DNA of 64,000 nt from Cephaloticoccus primus (GTDB lineage: Bacteria > Verrucomicrobiota > Verrucomicrobiia > Opitutales > Opitutaceae), in NCBI RefSeq assembly GCF_001580015.1, contig NZ_LSZQ01000030.1:1-64000 (forward strand), read 5' to 3'. The stretch's first letter is position 1; the number at the start of each line of letters is the position of its first letter. Below the pieces are notes generated by a model. That model was not told the DNA's origin and searched no databases. It saw nothing but the letters and a program-made list of their open reading frames with translations. Positions 58,050 through 64,000 of the stretch are shown piece after piece. The position numbers and the translations under genes were made by a program.

Positions 58050-58125
58050 ATGGTGCGGGCAGAGGGAGTCGAACCCTCCTCTCATGCTTGGGAAGCACGC
58101 ATAATAGCCGATATACTATGCCCGC
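58050..58125 (-). tRNA. tRNA-Gly(CCC)
   Basis: Read on the minus strand, this is a 76-nt tRNA with encoded CCA. The acceptor arms GCGGGCA and TGCCCGC pair, the anticodon stem-loop CGTGC-TTCCCAA-GCATG gives anticodon CCC, and the T arm is GAGGG-TTCGACT-CCCTC. Confidence 0.95.
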
Positions 58126-58758
58126 GTGGGTTGAGCGAAGAGCGCGTAGGCAAGCGGTGCGGGAGGTGCTCGGCAACTCTCGAATCACAAAAAACGCAAA
58201 GCCTCCACCAATCGCGAAGAACGCAAGGAACTTAAGAATACCCCATTCTGCTTCCTAAGCCCCAACGAAAACCGTGACGCCTTCCCGGTCGCAGAAAACG
58301 CAGCCCCTGCGCGGGGGCGACGAGTGCGCAGCCAGCCAGTGGCTACCTCGGGATCCAACGCAGCCCCTTCTCGGTTGCAGCAAATGTGATAAACTCTCTC
58401 GATTGCGGCAAATGGGGGGAGCTTTCCCTGGTTGCGGCGAACGTAGCGGCCTGTGTTCACAGCCGGCTTCGACTCCCTCCCAGCCGCGGCAGTGCCGAAT
58501 CACAACACCAGCGGTGTACCGCAGCACCAACAACAGCGCGGCGGAGGCCCGGCAAAGTGGCGACAAGGGCCAAATCAACGAACATGGCAGGAGCGTGTGC
58601 ATCCAGTGCCAGGCCAACGCAGCGAGGCCTCCCGTCATCCAAGCCGTTTACGACGTGTTTTTTTTAAATCGCCCAAACGGAAAGCCTTCTTGTCCGCGGC
58701 TGGCGTTGCCGCCGAGCCACGGCACCAGCGGCGTGCCAAAGGAACGACCGCCTCGGGG
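58126..58758. other. Long non-coding gap with degenerate short repeats
   Basis: About 630 bp between tRNA-Gly and the Gfo/Idh gene 3' end. Short similar stretches recur: GGTCGCAGAAAACG (near 58288), GGTTGCAGCAAATG (near 58373), GATTGCGGCAAATG (near 58403), GGTTGCGGCGAACG (near 58430), and CACCAGCGGTGTACCGC versus CACCAGCGGCGTGCC (near 58509 and 58720). Frames on both strands lack protein-like patterns. It may be the decayed remains of a mobile element or gene. Confidence 0.45.
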
Positions 58759-60177
58759 TCACATTTTGTAAAACTCTTCCCAGCCTTTTCGCGGGGGCGG
58801 GCCGGCGAGCAGGGCTTGGGCAAAGGCGTCGTTGGTGATGGTTTTTGTCGCGGGATCGAAAGCGATTTTCGCGCCGGTCCGCTGGGCGATTACGCCGAGG
58901 CATAGCACCTGGCTCAGTGGCCCGCCGATGGAAATGGGCGAGCGGGTCTTCTCCTCGCCCCGACAGGCCCGCAGAAAGTTCAGGAAGTGGTTGGACGTGG
59001 TCTCGGGCACTTCCGGCAGTTTCGAGGCCATGTCCCTGGCTTTTTCCTCCGGGATGATGCTCAGCGGGGCTGAGTGAGAACCGCCTTTGAAGGTCAGGTG
59101 CTTGCTGTAGATGATTTTGCCCGGATTAAGCCTTACGGGCTCGAGCTTGCCGGTGCTCGGCGGCGGGATGCTCGGGTCGAGGCCGCTCACGCCGTAGCCC
59201 GCGGGGACTTCGGGGAGATTATCGACTCCGTCGTACCAGTACACGTCCACGGCGGGCATGCCTTTGCGCTTGGGGAAGACGTAGCGCAGCGTGGTGGCCT
59301 TGGGGAAGAAGAACGAGTTATGGCCTTCCAGCTTAAGGGGGTGGATTTCGCGCGGCAGGCCCAGCTCCAGAAACTCGTGCGCGCCGTCCAGCAGGTGCGC
59401 GCCCCAGTCGCCCAGCGCGCCGACGCCGAAGTCGTACCAGCAGCGCCACTGGCCGTTCACAAAGTCTTTGCTGTAAAAATGCCCGACCGTGTGCATCTGC
59501 CAAAGATCCCAGTCCAGCGTGGCGGGGATGTCTTCGGGCGTGGGAAATCCGGCCATGGCGGGGTCCCATTTGTGCCAGCGGCGGGGGTGGTTCATGTGGA
59601 CGTCGATGCGGGTGACGTCCTTGATGATGCCGGCGTTTTTCCACGCCTTGAACTGGTGGTAGCTGGCCTCGGAGTGTCCTTGGTTGCCCATCTGGGTAAC
59701 GACCTTGGGGCTTCGGCGCGCCTTCTGGATGAGCAGCTCGTTTTCGTGGAAGGTGTGGGCGAGCGGTTTTTCCACGTAAACGTGCTTGCCCAGGTCCAGC
59801 GCGAGCATGGTGGCGGCAAAGTGGGCGAAGTCGGGCGTGCCGATGCTCACGGCGTCTATCGCGCTGCCCATTTTGTCGAACATCTTGCGAAAGTCCGTAA
59901 AGCGGGGCGCGTCTGGAAACTCCCTCAGGATGCCCTCGGTGTGCTTGGCGCCCATGTCCACGTCGCAGAGGGCCACGATATTGCACTGCCCGGTTTCGTA
60001 GAGATCCCTGATGATCTGCGCTCCGCGATTGCCGATGCCGATGCAGGCCAGGTTGACCCGATTATTGGCCGAGGCCGACTTCACGCGCCCCAGCAGGCTG
60101 CTGCTCAAGGCCATATAGCCGCCTGCCAAGGCAGTTTGCTGAATAAACGAGCGTCGGGAAAAACCGTGGGGCTTCAT
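58759..60177 (-). CDS. Tat-exported Gfo/Idh/MocA-family oxidoreductase
   Basis: A twin-arginine signal (FSRRSFIQQTALAGG) is followed by a Rossmann fold (NRVNLACIGIGNRGAQIIRD, ALCDVDMG), then the family segment GKHVYVEKPLAHTFHENELL with its catalytic Lys, and the large C-terminal domain (GALGDWGAHLLDGAHEFLEL). It is 472 residues long. This NAD(P)-dependent group acts on sugars or cyclitols, and in this phylum several members oxidise glycosides at C3. The neighbouring DUF1080 protein (a 3-keto-glycoside hydrolase-like family) on the same strand upstream supports such a role, in the periplasm. Confidence 0.9.
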   Translation of the reverse strand: MKPHGFSRRSFIQQTALAGGYMALSSSLLGRVKSASANNRVNLACIGIGNRGAQIIRDLYETGQCNIVALCDVDMGAKHTEGILREFPDAPRFTDFRKMFDKMGSAIDAVSIGTPDFAHFAATMLALDLGKHVYVEKPLAHTFHENELLIQKARRSPKVVTQMGNQGHSEASYHQFKAWKNAGIIKDVTRIDVHMNHPRRWHKWDPAMAGFPTPEDIPATLDWDLWQMHTVGHFYSKDFVNGQWRCWYDFGVGALGDWGAHLLDGAHEFLELGLPREIHPLKLEGHNSFFFPKATTLRYVFPKRKGMPAVDVYWYDGVDNLPEVPAGYGVSGLDPSIPPPSTGKLEPVRLNPGKIIYSKHLTFKGGSHSAPLSIIPEEKARDMASKLPEVPETTSNHFLNFLRACRGEEKTRSPISIGGPLSQVLCLGVIAQRTGAKIAFDPATKTITNDAFAQALLAGPPPRKGWEEFYKM

Positions 60178-60262
60178 GATGTTTAGAGATTAAGGGGGGA
60201 GTCTGTTTTTTCCTTATTTATGGCTCAACGCCGCAACCGCAGGCATGAGCCCTTGGGGCCTG

Positions 60263-61621
60263 CTACTTCAGTTTGCGGATCTTGATATTCCGGAAGGAGA
60301 CTTCGTCGCCGTGATCTTGCAGGAGGATGTGCCCGCGCTCGGCCATGCCAAAGTTTTCCCAGACGGCGTATTTGCTCAAGGCGACGAGGTCCTTGTAACG
60401 CTGGTCGCCGCGCGTGTACTCCAGCACTTTGATGCCGTTTAGCCAGTGTGTGACCTTGTTGTCGGGCGTGACGCGGATGCGCGCGGTATTCCACTCGCCG
60501 ATGGGGCGCCGAGCCCTCCAGTTCGTCTTGTCGGCGGGGATGAGGTCGTAGAGCGAGGCAAGGGTGCGGTTGCCATCGCGGCCCATTTTGGCGTCGGGGT
60601 GCTCGGCGTCATCCAGCAGTTGGTATTCGAGCCCGATGGCCGAGCCCGCGGTTTGTTCCTTCAGCGTTACGAAGTACTTGATGCCGCTATTGGCCCCGGG
60701 CGTGAGCTTGAATTCGAGCCAGAGGTCAAACGCGGCGTACTGCCCCACGGTGACGATGTCCCCACCGTTGGTGGACTCGCCCCCGTCTGACTTTTCCACC
60801 GTGATGACACCATTTTCCACCCTCCAGCCCTTCTTCGGCAGGGCGCCCGTGCGCACGCTTTTCCACCCGCGCAGTGTGCGACCGTCAAACAGCAGGCGGA
60901 CTCCCTTGGCCTTTTCGTCCTTGGCCAGACTGTTTGGCTCGAGGTTGACGATGTGGACTTCCTCAGGAAAGGGCTCGGGCCGCAGGCGCTTGGTCTGGAT
61001 GCGGATGTTCTTGAAGTAGACCTTCTTGCCGACCAGCACCTCGGTGCCGATACTGTGCACTTGCAGGCCGATGAGGCCCTCGCGGCCTATGGGGTCTACC
61101 ACGTAAGAAGCCGGCACGCCATTTACCCAGGTTTTCACATTCGGGCCAATGGCCTCGACCTTGATCCGGTTAAACTCGCCCGGCTTGTAGGCCGACCTGG
61201 CCGCCTCGTTCAGGTCGAGCGGATAGAGCCATCCCCGCCCGCCCTCGTCGTAGATGCCACCCGTCCAAGCCCGCCGCGTAGGCTCCACCTCCACCTGTTT
61301 GCCGCGCACCTGACCTCCGGCGGTTTGATAGCTGCGAATCTGGACGCCGGAATTGCTGTTCGCCCCCTCAAGCTTCACATCCAGCTCCAGCACGAAATCC
61401 CCGTAGTGCTTTTCCGTTATCAAAAAAGTGTTGGGCGTATTCATGGCCATGTGGCCCACGATGCAGCCGTCTTCCACGGTGAACTTGGCGGTGCCCCCGG
61501 CCGTCTTCCAGCCATTGAGCGTCTGGCCGTCGAAGAGCTGCTCGTACTGCTGCGCATGGGCCAAGCTGCCGCAGTGGGCGAAAAATGCCGCGAGGAAGAG
61601 TGCCAAAACAGGCTGTTTCAT
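60263..61621 (-). CDS. Exported protein with two DUF1080 (3-keto-disaccharide hydrolase-like) domains
   Basis: A signal peptide (PVLALFLAAFFAHCGSLAHA) is followed by two DUF1080 concanavalin-like domains: about residues 25-220 (YEQLFDGQTLNGWKTAGGTA, YGDFVLELDVKLEGANSNSG, QIRSYQ) and about 230-450 (VRLLFDGRTLRGWKSVRTGA, FDLWLEFKLTPGANSGIKYF, GLEYQLLDD). Some DUF1080 enzymes split 3-keto-glycosides. The start is ATG 61621; the frame stays open to 61879, but the signal peptide fixes the choice. It lies 85 bp upstream of the Gfo/Idh gene on the same strand and divergent from the GH36 gene, forming a sugar-degradation set. Confidence 0.88.
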   Translation of the reverse strand: MKQPVLALFLAAFFAHCGSLAHAQQYEQLFDGQTLNGWKTAGGTAKFTVEDGCIVGHMAMNTPNTFLITEKHYGDFVLELDVKLEGANSNSGVQIRSYQTAGGQVRGKQVEVEPTRRAWTGGIYDEGGRGWLYPLDLNEAARSAYKPGEFNRIKVEAIGPNVKTWVNGVPASYVVDPIGREGLIGLQVHSIGTEVLVGKKVYFKNIRIQTKRLRPEPFPEEVHIVNLEPNSLAKDEKAKGVRLLFDGRTLRGWKSVRTGALPKKGWRVENGVITVEKSDGGESTNGGDIVTVGQYAAFDLWLEFKLTPGANSGIKYFVTLKEQTAGSAIGLEYQLLDDAEHPDAKMGRDGNRTLASLYDLIPADKTNWRARRPIGEWNTARIRVTPDNKVTHWLNGIKVLEYTRGDQRYKDLVALSKYAVWENFGMAERGHILLQDHGDEVSFRNIKIRKLK

Positions 61622-61834
61622 AATTCTCGTTTGTTGTTTGAGGTATAACTGGGGAAGGCCTTGGCCCCGATGGAGGTGGCGCCACCATGCGTACTTTCGC
61701 ACTCTGATACAAGCTGAGTGTTTGGCCTTTGGCGCACCTTTTACCAAACGCGCCAATTCGGTTTGCTCTCCCAGCCGGTTGAGGGCTTCATCCCGCCAGC
61801 TTCTTAGCCTGTAAAAAGCCAACCCCGCTCCCCA

Positions 61835-63889
61835 ATGAAAACACCCGCACAGCTCACAAATGTTGCCCCGGCTCAGCAAGCAGCTGAGCCGATCTCGGCG
61901 CGCCCCCGCCGCGCTTTTATCCGAAAGGCCGCTATGTTCGCCGGTGCGCTGGCCGCGCTAGCCGGCACATCGGTTAGCGCGTCGTCCCTATCCAATCTTC
62001 CTGACGATCGCTGGCCCGGGCGGCTGGTGGTCGGCGACAAGACGCTCGACGACTTTGTAGCCATCGGAGAGGAGGCTCATCCGGATGCGTCGTGGACGGT
62101 CCGAATCTTCCAGTCGGCTTCGATGCCAACTCTGCAAATCCGTGCCCAATGGCGAACGATTGGAGCCGTGAAAGAGTGGATCCCCACGCTGGTAAATAAT
62201 AGCGCTACACCCTCAGGGCGAGTGACCGAGGTGCGCTCACTCGCAGCCTCGTGGCCGACACGCGGGCCGGTGGATTTCTATGGAAATAACGGCTCACAAT
62301 CAAGGATTGAGGACTTTGCTGATCGTACGGAGCTCGATATTGACGTGGTTGAGCTGATGCCAGAAAGGGGGAAGTCATCGGATGGGATCTTCCCCTTCTT
62401 CGCCTTGACCGACCGGCATGATTCCCTCGCCGTCGGCATTGGTTGGAGCGGCCGGTGGGATGCCACGCTTAAACACGCTGATGGGCACCTGCAGATTGAG
62501 ATCGGGTTGCCGCAGGTCGGTTTCGTACTGCGTCCGTGGGAGTCGGTGAGGCTACCTTCGATCTTGCTCGCACAGGCTCCCGGCAAAACGGCTGACCAAG
62601 CCCGCCGCTTGGTGCGTGCCCACCTAACAAACCACGTGGTGCCGAAAACCCCCGATGGGAAGAGCCCTGCCCTTACAGCACACGGGACGATGTATCAGTA
62701 CCACCGCTCGCGAGTGGCAAGCGAAGGGATGGAAATCGCCGCGCTGGAACGCGCGGCGGCACTGGGTTTTGAGATGCATTGGATTGATGCCAACTGGTAC
62801 GGCAATGAGCCCTACTGGCCCACTGAAGTGGGCAACTGGAATGCTCGACACGTTGATTTCCCGCGAGGGCTGCGCCCCATCAGTGACCGTGCGCACGAAC
62901 GGGGGATGAAGTTCATCTTCTGGATGGAGCCCGAGCGAGCGTATCCGCATACCGAATGGGCACGCTCTCACCCCGACCTGTTCCTCACCTTCACTCGCCA
63001 AGATGGAGGACCATGGTATAAAGGGCTGATTTTGGATTTGGGCAATCCGCGCGCGGTCGATCTGGCCTTTACCACGATCTCCTCTCTAATCACCGAATTT
63101 AATGCGGACTTCTATCGACAAGACTTCAATACGATCCCTCTTGATGCGTGGTATGCTGAAGATCCTCCTGATCGGGTAGGGATCACGGAGATCCGGTATA
63201 TCGAAGGGCTCTATGCGTTATGGGATCGAATCTTGGCCGCACATCCCGATATCGTGATCGACAATTGCGCGGCAGGAGGGCGCAGGATCGATTTGGAGAC
63301 CATGCGCCGCTCGGTGCCTCTGTTTCGTAGCGACGCCGGTGATGCGGGCGGCAGGAGGGATATCCCCAAAGCAGATTTGATCAACCAGCTTCACTGCTGG
63401 GGGCTTGGGCACTGGATCCCCTATCATGGAGGCCCGATCAGAACCTTTGATGCCTACGCCACCCGCAGCACGCTCCTGACGGGCTTCATAGCCTACCGTC
63501 CGCTACCAACGGACGAGCATGATCCCGAGTACGCCGATGCCCTCGCTGCGGTGGCCGAGAACAAACGCCTTCGTCCCCTAATCGCCGAGGAGCGGATTGG
63601 CCTGATCGCCCCTTCTTTGGAGAAAGAAGCTTGGATGGCCTTCCAGCACCATCGTCATTCTGACTCCAGCGGGATCATCGTGGCCTTGCGCGGCCCGGAA
63701 GCGGAGTCGGACTCTGTCACGCTACGCCCCGAGTATATCGATGCCAAAGTCACCTATCGGCTTACCAAGTGGAACAACTACCGCGCGACTCGCGCCGTCC
63801 AAGTTAGTGGAGCCGAGCTCAAAGAGATTGCTCTTACAATCGCCGAAACACGCAGTAGCGTACTCCTGGAATACCAGCGGGTAGATTGA
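61835..63889 (+). CDS. Exported GH36-type alpha-galactosidase
   Basis: A Tat-like signal (RRAFIRKAAMFAGALAALAG) precedes an N-terminal beta domain and a catalytic barrel. GH36 signatures: ALGFEMHWIDANWYG, GLRPISDRAHERGMKFIFWM followed by EPERA, the nucleophile region ADFYRQDFNTIP (Asp in QDFN), CAAGGRRIDLETMRRS and the acid/base region VPLFRSDAGDAGGRRD. The C-terminal beta domain ends VLLEYQRVD. It is 684 residues long. It is divergent from the DUF1080-Gfo/Idh pair across 213 bp, so a shared control region is likely. It probably releases alpha-linked galactose in the periplasm. Base composition is less GC-rich than its neighbours, which may mean transfer. Confidence 0.88.
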   Translation: MKTPAQLTNVAPAQQAAEPISARPRRAFIRKAAMFAGALAALAGTSVSASSLSNLPDDRWPGRLVVGDKTLDDFVAIGEEAHPDASWTVRIFQSASMPTLQIRAQWRTIGAVKEWIPTLVNNSATPSGRVTEVRSLAASWPTRGPVDFYGNNGSQSRIEDFADRTELDIDVVELMPERGKSSDGIFPFFALTDRHDSLAVGIGWSGRWDATLKHADGHLQIEIGLPQVGFVLRPWESVRLPSILLAQAPGKTADQARRLVRAHLTNHVVPKTPDGKSPALTAHGTMYQYHRSRVASEGMEIAALERAAALGFEMHWIDANWYGNEPYWPTEVGNWNARHVDFPRGLRPISDRAHERGMKFIFWMEPERAYPHTEWARSHPDLFLTFTRQDGGPWYKGLILDLGNPRAVDLAFTTISSLITEFNADFYRQDFNTIPLDAWYAEDPPDRVGITEIRYIEGLYALWDRILAAHPDIVIDNCAAGGRRIDLETMRRSVPLFRSDAGDAGGRRDIPKADLINQLHCWGLGHWIPYHGGPIRTFDAYATRSTLLTGFIAYRPLPTDEHDPEYADALAAVAENKRLRPLIAEERIGLIAPSLEKEAWMAFQHHRHSDSSGIIVALRGPEAESDSVTLRPEYIDAKVTYRLTKWNNYRATRAVQVSGAELKEIALTIAETRSSVLLEYQRVD

Positions 63890-64000
63890 CACAGCCTCCC
63901 TCGCCTCTCGTGGCGCATCGCCGCGCTGCGAGGCCGGGGGAGCAACTCGATCAGCGCAAGTCGGGCAGCCGGAACGGTTACAAATAGTCGCGGCGGCCTT

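Overview
The window is about 64 kb of GC-rich, gene-dense chromosome from a Gram-negative, menaquinone-using bacterium. The best fit is Verrucomicrobiota, class Opitutae. This rests on the mix of a PEP-CTERM protein, Tat-exported Gfo/Idh oxidoreductase, DUF1080 protein and alpha-galactosidase, a TonB-dependent receptor, LpxI, an SdhCAB complex with one cytochrome b subunit, and Ala/Pro-rich tails on housekeeping proteins. The placement is an inference; there is no rRNA or phylogenetic marker comparison here.

Layout. 1-7250 (mostly minus strand): LolA-like exported protein (cut by the window edge), secG, parB, a coiled-coil LysM protein, an AT-rich PEP-CTERM gene broken at a C11 homopolymer, menA and acylphosphatase, then a plus-strand protein of unknown function. 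7251-15088: one long minus-strand block, apparently a single operon (MBL hydrolase, ribD, rdgB, metG, menF, menD), with leuB divergent from it. 16352-17080: orphan LPD3-like gene, tRNA-Ser(GCT) and its terminator. 17160-27007: iron/siderophore island with a TetR regulator divergent from a TonB-dependent receptor, two FecCD permeases of the YclN/YclO type, a lipoprotein binding protein and two exporter-fold ABC half-transporters. 27388-30214: methyl cycle (metK, ahcY). 30404-32088: HTH/PIN toxin-antitoxin pair followed by a remnant of a DUF2339 membrane protein. 32188-38059: family 4 uracil-DNA glycosylase, riboflavin synthase, a PDZ protein with a degenerate protease domain, leuS. 38180-43351: polysaccharide export module (FecR-like, beta-barrel, Wza-like, Wzc-like). 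43644-50884: lpxI, a TPR protein, an orphan solute-binding protein, a small integrase-Arm-like protein, a SnoaL-like protein, gpsA, a LEA14-like lipoprotein. 51283-55099: succinate dehydrogenase/fumarate reductase sdhCAB. 55365-58125: PaaK-like ligase, a second LysM protein, tRNA-Gly(CCC). 58759-63889: sugar-utilisation genes (Gfo/Idh, DUF1080, GH36).

The most unusual signal is a family of at least seven intergenic mosaic repeats of 200-400 bp (about 1445, 5745, 6955, 43365, 47930, 50945 and 56880). Each is assembled from interchangeable hairpin modules around a shared core. The stems differ between copies, but the two arms change together, so base-pairing appears to be conserved rather than sequence. 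One copy supplies the last codons of menD. I do not recognise this family.

Other points worth checking are the possible phase-variable C tract in the PEP-CTERM gene, the siderophore importer with no dedicated ATPase but with two exporter-fold ABC proteins, a terminator inside the toxin-antitoxin operon, and a small DNA-binding-like protein preceded by a 9-bp inverted repeat.
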